This document shows positions 1-7,799 of a DNA stretch of 30,787 nt, piece by piece. Location of the stretch: positions 58,827 to 89,613 of the forward strand of contig DEFA01000017.1 of assembly GCA_002350525.1 (NCBI GenBank), written 5' to 3'. The translations under genes were made by a program, and so were the position numbers. Numbering within the stretch: position 1 is the first letter of the stretch; each line of letters starts with the position of its first letter. Origin of the DNA: Lachnospiraceae bacterium UBA2864 (GTDB lineage Bacteria; Bacillota; Clostridia; Lachnospirales; Lachnospiraceae). Below the pieces are notes generated by a model. The model was given only the letters and a program-made list of their open reading frames with translations, did not search any database and was not told where the DNA came from.

Positions 1-33
1 GAATGCACCGAGCATTATGATTTCAAGACGGAC

Positions 34-105
34 GCCCGAGTATCCGGATGATGCGCTGCAACCGTGTGGAAAGCCACTCTGCAGCACACACCGGCCTACT
101 CGGGC
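34..105. repeat. 72-nt foldback unit 1
   Basis: Nested complementary arms are visible: GCCCGAGTA (34-42) with TACTCGGGC (97-105), CCGG (44-47) with CCGG (91-94), GCTGCA (55-60) with TGCAGC (80-85), and GTGG (66-69) with CCAC (74-77) closing on a four-base loop. This is a long imperfect hairpin on either strand. Confidence 0.6.
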
Positions 106-123
106 TGTTCTTATAATAAGTAA

Positions 124-195
124 GCCCCTGAAGGCATGTGCGCGTCACAGAGCCTTTGTATGGGCGGATGGGACGCGACATCATGATTCAGGGGC
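124..195. repeat. 72-nt foldback unit 2
   Basis: GCCCCTGAA (124-132) pairs with TTCAGGGGC (187-195). Inside, ATGT (136-139) and CGCGTC (141-146) pair with GACGCG (172-177) and ACAT (178-181), leaving one bulged base. The unit is exactly as long as unit 1 but has different arm sequences, so the architecture rather than the sequence is repeated. Confidence 0.6.
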
Positions 196-243
196 GTGTG
201 TTATACATTACATATCCCGATGATACAGGGGCGTACGTTATAC
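183..243. repeat. Pair of 24-nt direct repeats
   Basis: Bases 183-206 and 220-243 match at 21 of 24 positions (ATGATWCAGGGGCGTRYG followed by TTATAC), with a 37-bp period. The first copy overlaps the right arm of foldback unit 2. Confidence 0.6.
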
Positions 244-272
244 GAACACCGGATACTCGGGCGGGAGTAGTG

Positions 273-1646
273 TTATATTGCGAGGGCAGTGAGTTCCTCA
301 TACTTCCGGGTGAGTTCGTCATCGGTTATCATTGTTACGCGGCCGCCGTCATATTCGGCGGTAACCCATTCATATATTTTATGGATGATCGGGTCACTTT
401 TCGGAAGTTCCGGCTCACCATGGCGGCGTCTGTACTCGTTAACCCAGAAGCCTATTCCTGCGACACCGGAGGTGTTTGTGATGGAAACCTTAGGTGGACG
501 GTTCAGGATAGTTGCGGTATCGAAGATATTGTAAATCTCCGGATCCTTCATCATTCCGTCGGCGTGAATGCCTGCTCTTGTAAGGTTGAAGGCACTTCCT
601 ACGAACGGTGTCATAGGCGGTATGGTGTAGTTGGTTTCATTCTGAATATAATCGGCAATCTCTGTTATAACATGGGTATCCATTCCGTTCAGGGTTCCGC
701 GCAGAGAAGCATATTCGAAGACCATGGCTTCAAGCGGTACATTTCCCGTTCTTTCACCTATTCCGAGAAGAGAGCAGTTGACTGCGCTTGCACCGTACAT
801 CCAGGCGGTTGTAGCATTTACGACGCCTTTATAGAAGTCATTGTGACCGTGCCATTCGATCATTTCGGATGGGACATCGGAGTAGTGCTGAAGTCCGTAG
901 ATTATTCCCGATACGCTTCGGGGTAGTGCGGCTCCCGGGTACGGTACACCGTAACCCATGGTATCGCAGGCACGGATTTTTACGGGAACACCGCTTTCCT
1001 TAGACAGCTTCATAAGGCTGTTCGCAAACGGAACAACGAAGCCGTAGAAATCGGCACGTGTTATATCTTCGAAGTGACATCTCGGACGTAGACCTGCTTC
1101 GATGCAGTCAGATACTATGCCGAGATATTTTTCAAGAGCCTCTTTACGTGTCAGGCCCATCTTGTGAAATATATGGTAGTCCGAACAGCTTACCAATATT
1201 CCCGTTTCCTTTATTCCGATAGACTTTACGAGTTCGAAGTCTTTTTTTGATGCTCTGATCCAGGTTGTTATCTCCGGAAATTTATAACCGAGCTCAAGAC
1301 ATTTTTCAAGAGCACGTCTGTCTTTTTCCGAATATACGAAGAATTCGGTCTGGCGGATCATACCGTTCGGACCGCCGAGTTTATGCAGCAATTCATAGAT
1401 ATGAACCATCTGTTCGGTGGTATACGGGGCTCTGGACTGCTGTCCGTCACGGAAGGTTGTGTCTGTTATGAAGATATCCTCAGGCATATTTTCCGGAACG
1501 CGTCTATAGTTAAATGCGATCTTGGGTGTTTCCGTATAGGGAAACATTTCTCTAAAAAGCTCCGGCTCTTCTACATCCTGAAGCTGATAAATATATGGGT
1601 CCTGCTCCAGTTTATAGGTCTTGTTGCTGAGTACTATATCTTTCAT
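273..1646 (-). CDS. Probable Re-type citrate synthase (DRE-TIM metallolyase family)
   Basis: This 457-residue protein belongs to the isopropylmalate/homocitrate synthase-like family. Residues 61-70 carry the TDTTFRDGQQ catalytic motif, the divalent-metal ligands sit in HGHND (266-270), and GIGERTGN (295-302) is the second family signature. The FRDGQQ variant, the roughly 60-residue N-terminal extension and the lack of the C-terminal LeuA regulatory domain match the clade that includes Re-citrate synthase, which condenses acetyl-CoA and oxaloacetate to citrate in anaerobes without the common Si enzyme. The product would feed 2-oxoglutarate and glutamate synthesis. It is transcribed divergently from a LysR regulator and preceded by a plausible promoter and an AAGGAG ribosome site. 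Alternatives are isopropylmalate, homocitrate or citramalate synthase; family membership is sure, substrate is inferred. Confidence 0.75.
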   Translation of the reverse strand: MKDIVLSNKTYKLEQDPYIYQLQDVEEPELFREMFPYTETPKIAFNYRRVPENMPEDIFITDTTFRDGQQSRAPYTTEQMVHIYELLHKLGGPNGMIRQTEFFVYSEKDRRALEKCLELGYKFPEITTWIRASKKDFELVKSIGIKETGILVSCSDYHIFHKMGLTRKEALEKYLGIVSDCIEAGLRPRCHFEDITRADFYGFVVPFANSLMKLSKESGVPVKIRACDTMGYGVPYPGAALPRSVSGIIYGLQHYSDVPSEMIEWHGHNDFYKGVVNATTAWMYGASAVNCSLLGIGERTGNVPLEAMVFEYASLRGTLNGMDTHVITEIADYIQNETNYTIPPMTPFVGSAFNLTRAGIHADGMMKDPEIYNIFDTATILNRPPKVSITNTSGVAGIGFWVNEYRRRHGEPELPKSDPIIHKIYEWVTAEYDGGRVTMITDDELTRKYEELTALAI

Positions 1647-1685
1647 GTTAATTCTCCTTCCATCTTTCTTAAAAACGTATGTACA

Positions 1686-1715
1686 AGTATAAACAGATAT
1701 TGTATTATGTGTAAA
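1686..1715 (-). promoter_or_regulatory. Sigma-A-like promoter of the Re-citrate synthase gene
   Basis: On the minus strand, TTTACA (1710-1715) and TATACT (1686-1691) are separated by 18 nt, about 40 nt upstream of the start codon. The arrangement is visible; activity is inferred. Confidence 0.5.
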
Positions 1716-1734
1716 GTGAATAAAAATGATAATA

Positions 1735-1748
1735 ATAATTCGAATTAT
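1735..1748. promoter_or_regulatory. 14-bp palindrome, candidate LysR operator
   Basis: ATAATTCGAATTAT is a perfect palindrome in the divergent interval, 20 bp upstream of the LysR start and about 20 bp upstream of the -35 box of the opposing gene. That position suits LysR autoregulation and activation of the synthase gene. Binding is inferred from position. Confidence 0.45.
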
Positions 1749-1768
1749 CGATTATAAGAGGTGGAGCT

Positions 1769-2620
1769 ATGGATATACAAACGCTGAAAACATTTTTGGT
1801 GCTGGCGGATACAAACAGCTTTACAAAAACAGCCAATCAGCTTTTTGTGGCACAGTCTACTGTTACAAACAGGATAAACGAATTGGAGAGGGAACTGAAG
1901 TTCAGTCTGTTCAGCAGGACAAACCGGAGTGTAAAACTAACATCCGAGGGCGAGAGATTTAAGATTTATGCGGAAAAGGTACTTGATCTTACGGAGAGTA
2001 CGCTGGCGGAAATGACGGCAGAACACAGGTTTATGAACCATATAAGGATTGGCAGTGCTGATTCTATCTATGAAGGTCATCTGGCACCACAGATAAAGGC
2101 TTACAGAAACAGACATCCGGAGAATTCGCTGAAGATAACGATAGGTCTCTCGAATCATCTGATAGAGCAGCTGCAGGAAGATCTGCTGGATGCGGTTTTC
2201 ACATATATACCGCTCAAGAAATCGTCCTATCATTCGGAACTTTATAAACAGGACAGGCTGGTGCTGGTTACGGATATAAGCAACAAGAAGTACAGACGTG
2301 GAATTACTCAGGAACAGCTGACGGAAGAGAATTATCTGATGTGCAATTTTGCTCTGCAGGATGTCGGTCAATATATCAGGAAACTTTTCCCGAGGTTTCA
2401 TCAGTTTGAACTGGAGATCGATGACTGTATGAAAATAGTGCCATATCTTATCGGAAAAGATAATTATACATTCCTTCCGAAAGATATGGCAGAAACTTAC
2501 ATTCGGGAGAAGAAGCTGCGGGAAATCCCGCTGATCGACTTCGATACACCGATTATAAACAGTTATATAATTTATAAAGAATCCAAAAAGAATATTGTAT
2601 CAGAGATTATCGAACTATAA
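1769..2620 (+). CDS. LysR-family transcriptional regulator
   Basis: This 283-residue protein starts with a typical LysR winged helix-turn-helix (about residues 1-60, with the A-x-x-L-F-V-A-Q-S-T-V recognition segment) followed by a periplasmic-binding-like effector domain. The start follows a GAGGTGGAG ribosome site. It is divergent from the probable citrate synthase gene, the usual geometry for a LysR regulator and its target. The effector may be a metabolite linked to citrate, 2-oxoglutarate or glutamate, but that is inference. Its stop codon overlaps the convergent galT end by six bases. Confidence 0.9.
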   Translation: MDIQTLKTFLVLADTNSFTKTANQLFVAQSTVTNRINELERELKFSLFSRTNRSVKLTSEGERFKIYAEKVLDLTESTLAEMTAEHRFMNHIRIGSADSIYEGHLAPQIKAYRNRHPENSLKITIGLSNHLIEQLQEDLLDAVFTYIPLKKSSYHSELYKQDRLVLVTDISNKKYRRGITQEQLTEENYLMCNFALQDVGQYIRKLFPRFHQFELEIDDCMKIVPYLIGKDNYTFLPKDMAETYIREKKLREIPLIDFDTPIINSYIIYKESKKNIVSEIIEL

Positions 2621-4147
2621 GGTCGAAAGAAACTCTTTAAGTGCGGTACGTCCCGCAGGAGTGCATTTATATACTCCCGCATCTTCAAGAACATGGGAGA
2701 ATACAAGGCCGACTTCGTTACGGATGATCGGGGTAAGTTTATCGCCGTCTTCCTGTAATTCGCTCAGCCTGTCTGCTGTGATATTATTCTTTTTAAGAAA
2801 GTCTTCGGCCCATTCGGCATGTGATGCAATAGACGGAATCTCTCGAATGGACGCTGCGGTAAGATGTCCGGACAGTATGGCGTCATGCAGTTCGGACATT
2901 TCTTTTTTCAGTCTTGCAGGAAGTACGGCAAGTCCCATAACTTCTATGAGACCGATGTTCTCTTTCTTTATATGATGATACTCGCTATGCGGATGATATA
3001 CACCGAGAGGATGTTCTTCGGTGGTTATGTTGTTACGGAGCACAAGATCGAGTTCATAGAGATTTCCGCGCATCCTTGCAATAGGGGTGACTGTATTGTG
3101 AGGGATGCCGTTGGTTTCACTGAAGATAAAAGAATCGGTATCCGTATACGATCTCCATTTTGTGAGGATAAGATCCGCAGCATCGGTAAGTCTTTCGGAT
3201 GATTCAGACTGAAGCCTAAGGGTTGTGAGAGGCCAGTTTATCACACCGGAATTGATATCTTCATATCCCGGTATTTTGAACATCATTTCATAAGGTGCTC
3301 TTACCATAGGAAATTCATAGCATCCGCCCTGAAAATGATCATGGCTCAGAATAGAACCACCGACTATCGGAAGGTCTGCGTTTGAACCTGCCGTATAGTG
3401 AGGAAACTGCTTTACAAAGTCGAGAAGCTTTGCAAATGTTAAGCGGTCGATCTTCATAGGTATATGCTCATCGTTAAAGATTATACAATGCTCATTATAA
3501 TATACATACGGAGAGTATTGAAGGTTGTAGGCCTCACCGCAGAGTTTGATAGGTATGACTCTGTGATTTTGTCTTGCGGGATGGGAGATATGACCGGCAT
3601 ATCCTTCATTTTCTTTGCAGAGAAGACATGAGGGATATCCGGATTTTTTTGCTTTTCCGGCAGCGGCTATATCTTTCGGATCTTTCTCAGGTTTGGAAAG
3701 ATTGATGGTTATATCAAGAGCGCCGAAATCGGTATCGGTCACCCATTTCTCATCTCGCTTTATCCTGTCTGTTCTTATGTAATTTGTTGCCTTACTGAAG
3801 TTGTAATAGAATTCGGTTGCGGCCTGAGGATTTTCACGATATTTCAAGCTGAACAAGCGCCTTACGGATGAAGGTGGGGGCGTTATAAGTCCCATGATCT
3901 TAGTATCATACAGATCCTTTTCGGTGGTTGTCGGATCTGTGAGAAGACCAGCCTCACCGGCGTAGGTTATACAGTCTTCGAGAATCTCGTGAACAGGTCG
4001 GGAATAAAATATCTTTTCCTCTGTGAAATCCTCGACTCCGAAAAACTCCAGCAGCTTGTTGGAGCAATATATACGGTCATCGTTCTCGATAAGATTGTTT
4101 GAAACTCCATATTCGATTAATTCGTTGATCAGATGATTTATATTCAT
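2615..4147 (-). CDS. galT: UDP-glucose--hexose-1-phosphate uridylyltransferase (class II GalT)
   Basis: This 510-residue protein catalyses exchange between UDP-glucose and galactose-1-phosphate in the Leloir pathway. The active-site segment SHDHFQGG lies at residues 268-275, where the Firmicutes class II enzymes replace the HPH motif of the E. coli type, and a CLLC pair at 174-177 may bind metal. Length matches the class II family (about 500 residues). A GGAGG ribosome site precedes the start. It lies 44 nt downstream of galK on the same strand and is probably cotranscribed with it from the promoter at 5533-5561. No terminator is visible at its end, which overlaps the stop codon of the convergent LysR gene. 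Confidence 0.93.
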   Translation of the reverse strand: MNINHLINELIEYGVSNNLIENDDRIYCSNKLLEFFGVEDFTEEKIFYSRPVHEILEDCITYAGEAGLLTDPTTTEKDLYDTKIMGLITPPPSSVRRLFSLKYRENPQAATEFYYNFSKATNYIRTDRIKRDEKWVTDTDFGALDITINLSKPEKDPKDIAAAGKAKKSGYPSCLLCKENEGYAGHISHPARQNHRVIPIKLCGEAYNLQYSPYVYYNEHCIIFNDEHIPMKIDRLTFAKLLDFVKQFPHYTAGSNADLPIVGGSILSHDHFQGGCYEFPMVRAPYEMMFKIPGYEDINSGVINWPLTTLRLQSESSERLTDAADLILTKWRSYTDTDSFIFSETNGIPHNTVTPIARMRGNLYELDLVLRNNITTEEHPLGVYHPHSEYHHIKKENIGLIEVMGLAVLPARLKKEMSELHDAILSGHLTAASIREIPSIASHAEWAEDFLKKNNITADRLSELQEDGDKLTPIIRNEVGLVFSHVLEDAGVYKCTPAGRTALKEFLSTL

Positions 4148-4191
4148 ATCAAACCTCCAGAAGGATAAATAACATATTTCTTAAGGCACCA

Positions 4192-5499
4192 TCAGATTAC
4201 CTTTATACAGCCTTCGCCTCTTATCTTCAAAACATTACATGAACCTTCTCCGAAGAGAGCATTCATGGTCTTCTTATATTCTTCAACGGAATCTTTCTTT
4301 ACAAAAGCCTGGATGGTTCCGGCAAAACCGCCTCCGTGAACTCTGACGACTCCCGCATTTTCCGAAGGAATCGGAGAATCCAGGTCGAGAACAATTTCAC
4401 TTACGGCTATACCCAGAGTGACATTCTGATGTGTGACATCGTGTGTTGTATATACATTTTGCAGATACTTAAAAGAAGAATCTCCCGATTTCTTAAACAG
4501 ATAGAGAAAACGTCCCCAGTCACCCGCCTTAAGGGCTTTGGCTTCAGCTTCGGCACGCTTTGTTTCGTTCATGAAATGTAAGGCTCTCAGTGCCGCTCTG
4601 TCGCCGGATGTTTCGCGTATCTTGTTGATGTCTGAGAGAATCTCGGCGTCGTTTACATCACGGAGAACACTCTTACCGAATACTGCCGCGGCAGACTTCA
4701 TCTCGCTCGGAACGGCTGCATAATCCGGAGTGAGATCTGCATGAGATCCCTTGGTATCCGTAATGCAGAGTGAATATCCTACGGAGTCGAGATTAAAATC
4801 TATTTTTTCTATTACAGGATCTGAAGGATCTTTGAAATCAATGTAGCACAGGCTTCCTACGCTGCAGGCCATCTGGTCCATGAGTCCGCATGGCTTTCCG
4901 AGATATACATTTTCAGAAAACTGACCGATCTTCGCGATTTCAATCGGTGAAACCGAGCCGTCGTTATAAAGCCCGGATATAATAACGCCTATCAGAGATT
5001 CGAATGCGGCGGAAGATGACAGCCCCGATCCGCTTAAAACATCACTTGTTATATATGCGTAAAAACCGCCTATGAGGTATCCCCTTTCCTTCATTCCGGC
5101 AAGTACTCCTCGGATGAGAGATCTGGTAGTTCCGCGTTCGCTTTCAACGGGAGAAAGAGAAGAAATATCTATATCTATCATGTCATAGCCTTCGGAGAAA
5201 AGATGAACCTCTCCGGCGCATTTTGAAGAAACAGCTATGGCATCCACACTTATGGCTGCGGCAAGAACCTGTCCGTGCTGATGGTCGGTATGATTTCCAC
5301 CGATCTCGGTTCTTCCCGGTGCGCTGAATATATTAATGTCACGGGATACGTCACTGCCGAAGAGTGCTTCAAACTTTTGAACAGCTGATATATATCTGCT
5401 TCGCTGAATGGCCGGTCTGTCGGAATCCGCATAGAGCTTTGAAAATACTTCATCGAGTTCCCCGTTCTCTATAGTTTTACATATTGTATTTGCATCCAT
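4192..5499 (-). CDS. galK: Galactokinase
   Basis: This 435-residue GHMP kinase phosphorylates galactose at C1 with ATP. The galactokinase signature GRTEIGGNHTDHQHG is at residues 62-76, the glycine-rich ATP loop GSGLSSSA at 157-164, the catalytic Asp in CGLMDQM near 208, and the C-terminal GGGFAG motif is present. It is about 45 residues longer than the E. coli or B. subtilis enzymes because of an N-terminal extension before the signature. An AGGAGG ribosome site precedes the start. It is the first gene of a galK-galT pair divergent from a LacI/GalR regulator. No epimerase gene is in the window. Confidence 0.95.
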   Translation of the reverse strand: MDANTICKTIENGELDEVFSKLYADSDRPAIQRSRYISAVQKFEALFGSDVSRDINIFSAPGRTEIGGNHTDHQHGQVLAAAISVDAIAVSSKCAGEVHLFSEGYDMIDIDISSLSPVESERGTTRSLIRGVLAGMKERGYLIGGFYAYITSDVLSGSGLSSSAAFESLIGVIISGLYNDGSVSPIEIAKIGQFSENVYLGKPCGLMDQMACSVGSLCYIDFKDPSDPVIEKIDFNLDSVGYSLCITDTKGSHADLTPDYAAVPSEMKSAAAVFGKSVLRDVNDAEILSDINKIRETSGDRAALRALHFMNETKRAEAEAKALKAGDWGRFLYLFKKSGDSSFKYLQNVYTTHDVTHQNVTLGIAVSEIVLDLDSPIPSENAGVVRVHGGGFAGTIQAFVKKDSVEEYKKTMNALFGEGSCNVLKIRGEGCIKVI

Positions 5500-5532
5500 A
5501 AGTTAAATTCCTCCTATAAAATATGTAATGTA

Positions 5533-5561
5533 ATTGTAGTAAAAGTTTAGTAAAAAGTCAA
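5533..5561 (-). promoter_or_regulatory. galK-galT promoter
   Basis: On the minus strand TTGACT (5556-5561) and TACAAT (5533-5538) are separated by 17 nt. A TTTAGTAAA operator box (5546-5554) lies inside the spacer, so a bound repressor would block polymerase. Confidence 0.65.
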
Positions 5562-5609
5562 TATTATTTACTAAATAAGTCTAGTAAATTTACTTGAAAA
5601 TTTACTAAA
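5537..5609. promoter_or_regulatory. Cluster of LacI/GalR-type operator boxes
   Basis: Boxes related to TTTAGTAAA or its complement occur at 5546-5554, 5567-5575 and 5601-5609. AGTAAATTTACT (5583-5594) is a perfect palindrome, and a partial TAGTAAA lies at 5537-5543. They fill the divergent galK/lacI promoter region and overlap both promoters. They are most simply the operators of the adjacent regulator, giving repression of galK-galT and autoregulation. Binding is inferred. Confidence 0.65.
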
Positions 5610-5622
5610 CGGGACTTATACT
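5594..5622 (+). promoter_or_regulatory. Promoter of the LacI-family regulator
   Basis: TTGAAA (5594-5599) and TATACT (5617-5622) have a 17-nt spacer that contains the TTTACTAAA box at 5601-5609, mirroring the arrangement of the opposing galK promoter. Confidence 0.6.
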
Positions 5623-5678
5623 TATAGATATCGGTTTTTCGAAAAGTATGACACAAACAGAATCGTAAGAGGATACAA

Positions 5679-6695
5679 ATGGCTACATTAAAGGATATAG
5701 CAGCCGCTGCAGGTGTTTCACCCGCGGCGGTTTCTCGAATATTAAACGGTGATGATACTCTGAGCGTTGCTCCCGAGACAAGAAGGAGGGTCCTTCTTGT
5801 AAGTGAAGAACTGGGATATCAGAAAAAACACGGAAATACTCAGCAGTCCAAGAGCGAGAAGTCTATGATGCTGGGAATAGTTCAGTGGTTCTCTGCGGAA
5901 GAGGAGCTTCGTGACAGCTATTATCTGACGGCACGTAAAGGAATAGAGGATTTCTGCGCCAGAAATCAGATAAATATGCTCAGGGTTTATAAGACCGATA
6001 AATCTTATGCCACTTCACTCAAGGGAGTTGACGGCATCATCTGCATAGGAAAGTTCAGCAGTGACGATGTGGCACTTTTCAGAAGCATTACCGAAAATGT
6101 TATATTTCTTGATATGTCTCTTAAGAACAGATATATTTCAACCCTATCCATGGATTTTAAAAACGGAATATACGATATGATGGATTACCTGTCGGAGCTG
6201 GGACATGAGAAGATTGCCTTTATAGGCGGTGTTGAATATGTCGGTGATGGGAAAGAATTGACAGACGAGAGGAAAACAGCATATCAGTCATATATGAAGA
6301 AGCATAAATTATCGACTAAAGGACTGCTCAGAGAGGGAAGTTTTGATTCTCAGTCCGGATATGAAGAGATGAAGAAGCTTCTTCTTGAAGCATCGCCTAC
6401 GGCGGTTTTATGTGCAAGTGATGCGATAGCGGTAGGAGCGATGAAGGCGGCTGTCGAGGCCGGACTGAGTATTCCGGAAGATATATCCGTAGCGGGATTT
6501 AACGATGACGAGATGAGTCAGTTTACGAATCCGTCTCTTACAACAATCCATGCACCCGTATATGATATGGGACAGTACGGAGCAAGCCTTATAATGGCTT
6601 CGGGTAAACTCAGCATTTCAACACCAGTAAGGGTCAAACTGCCGTGCAGACTGGTAGTAAGAAACTCATGCGGAACCGTGAAGAAGGGAAAGTAA
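5679..6695 (+). CDS. LacI/GalR-family regulator, probable galactose repressor
   Basis: This 338-residue protein has the LacI helix-turn-helix and hinge at residues 1-48 (ATLKDIAAAAGVSPAAVSRI) followed by a sugar-binding periplasmic-type domain ending in the family's typical TTIHAPVYDMGQYGA segment. It is divergent from galK-galT, with operator-like boxes overlapping both promoters, so it most likely represses galactose catabolism until galactose or a derivative binds. Related Firmicutes proteins are called GalR or MsmR. The regulon beyond this locus is unknown. It is followed after 41 nt by an unrelated DUF58 gene. Confidence 0.9.
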   Translation: MATLKDIAAAAGVSPAAVSRILNGDDTLSVAPETRRRVLLVSEELGYQKKHGNTQQSKSEKSMMLGIVQWFSAEEELRDSYYLTARKGIEDFCARNQINMLRVYKTDKSYATSLKGVDGIICIGKFSSDDVALFRSITENVIFLDMSLKNRYISTLSMDFKNGIYDMMDYLSELGHEKIAFIGGVEYVGDGKELTDERKTAYQSYMKKHKLSTKGLLREGSFDSQSGYEEMKKLLLEASPTAVLCASDAIAVGAMKAAVEAGLSIPEDISVAGFNDDEMSQFTNPSLTTIHAPVYDMGQYGASLIMASGKLSISTPVRVKLPCRLVVRNSCGTVKKGK

Positions 6696-6736
6696 GAAAG
6701 ATTTCTTTGCGGACGGCAGTGATATTGAGGACGAAT

Positions 6737-7777
6737 ATGAAAACAAGAATTCACATTACGAGAATCATTGCTTATCTTGTTCAGCTTGCCATAGTAATTC
6801 TCTGCTACAATTTCATGAAGAGCCATTTTCTGCTCATACTGCTTGTCATAGTGGCCGGTGCACCTGTTTTGTCGCTGGCCGGTGTTTTTGTGCTTAAAAG
6901 AGGTATAGATCTTACAATCAGAGCACCCGAAGAAACTATGGAAAAGGGCGGTATGGGATATCTTATCATAAAGCTCGTCAACAAAACCATTATCCCATCC
7001 CTTGATGCCGAAGTCCTTCTGGAATCGGAGAATTCATTCTATGGTGATAAGGCATCAACGGTTTTATCCATTCCCGTAAGATCACTTGGAGATTTCGAAA
7101 AGTATATCCCTGTGAAATACACCATGAACGGAAGATACAGTTATAATGTTTCGACGATAAGATTCAGGGATATTCTGGGAATCATTTCACTCAGAAAAAA
7201 ACTGGATAAAAAATGTGAGATAGCGGTTCTTCCTTCTTCGGATAACAGAAGACAGTTCAATACTTCGGATATGTCCGTCGGAATGACAGAAAGCGAAGAG
7301 ACTCTTAAGAAGGGACATGATTTCTCGGACGTTTCGGATGTAAGAGAATATATTCCCGGCGATAAGTTAATGAGTATACATTGGAAGCTGTCGGCTAAAA
7401 AGGATACTCTTATGGTAAAAGACAGAGTTGCTATGTCAGATCAGCAGATGGTCATCGTTACCGAACTGGCCGGACGAGATGAAGAAGTTGATGAGATACT
7501 GACTCTTACATACGGAATAGTAAAAGCTTTTATAGCTGAGCAGGTTTTCGTAAGACTCATGTGGTGGAGTGAGATGGGATATGAGTTCCATGAGCAGCAG
7601 ATCATGAATGAAGAAAATCTGAAAGAAAGCTTTCAGGCTATATATTATGAAAAAATATATAAGGATCCGAATAAAACGCGCCTGCTCATGAGGAGCATAA
7701 GACCGGAACTGAAAGCATATGTCAATATATGCATGACGGATAAAGGTGCGGATGCAGTTGTTGTCGAACAGGATTAA
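6737..7777 (+). CDS. DUF58-domain membrane protein
   Basis: The ATG at 6737 is chosen because GAGGA precedes it and it lies outside the LacI gene; it gives 346 residues. Two hydrophobic helices (about 8-27 and 30-53) are followed by a beta-rich region and then the DUF58 signature at about 201-228 (VREYIPGD, IHWK and KD blocks). DUF58 proteins typically pair with a transglutaminase-like membrane protein and a MoxR AAA ATPase. Here the transglutaminase gene follows after 22 nt but no moxR gene is present. The family's function is unsettled; a cell-envelope or secreted-protein role is inferred. Confidence 0.85.
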   Translation: MKTRIHITRIIAYLVQLAIVILCYNFMKSHFLLILLVIVAGAPVLSLAGVFVLKRGIDLTIRAPEETMEKGGMGYLIIKLVNKTIIPSLDAEVLLESENSFYGDKASTVLSIPVRSLGDFEKYIPVKYTMNGRYSYNVSTIRFRDILGIISLRKKLDKKCEIAVLPSSDNRRQFNTSDMSVGMTESEETLKKGHDFSDVSDVREYIPGDKLMSIHWKLSAKKDTLMVKDRVAMSDQQMVIVTELAGRDEEVDEILTLTYGIVKAFIAEQVFVRLMWWSEMGYEFHEQQIMNEENLKESFQAIYYEKIYKDPNKTRLLMRSIRPELKAYVNICMTDKGADAVVVEQD

Positions 7778-7799
7778 TATTTTCGGGTGGGTCGGAGTT

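Larger units (their letters stand above)
33..263. repeat. Hairpin-rich block with 15-bp terminal inverted repeats
   Basis: Bases 33-47 (CGCCCGAGTATCCGG) are the exact reverse complement of 249-263. Inside lie two 72-nt foldback units (34-105 and 124-195), a smaller hairpin (about 216-261) and a pair of 24-nt direct repeats. The left arm can also pair with 91-105, so alternative folds compete. The block ends nine bases before the minus-strand stop codon at 273, so it would be transcribed as the 3' end of that mRNA. It could be a MITE/REP-like element or a structured RNA. No protein or known RNA family was recognised, and nothing else was seen in bases 1-272. Confidence 0.6.

Noticed and set aside
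34..195. The two 72-nt foldbacks as tRNA genes
   Set aside because: Length is tRNA-like but there is no D-arm, anticodon arm or TTC T-loop; they are single long hairpins.
138..926. 262-residue plus-strand open frame
   Set aside because: It lies largely antisense to the well-supported citrate synthase-like gene, has no family motifs and runs through the hairpin block.
6644..6736. Upstream start of the DUF58 gene
   Set aside because: It would overlap the LacI gene and has no ribosome site; the ATG at 6737 has GAGGA at proper distance and leads straight into the membrane helices.
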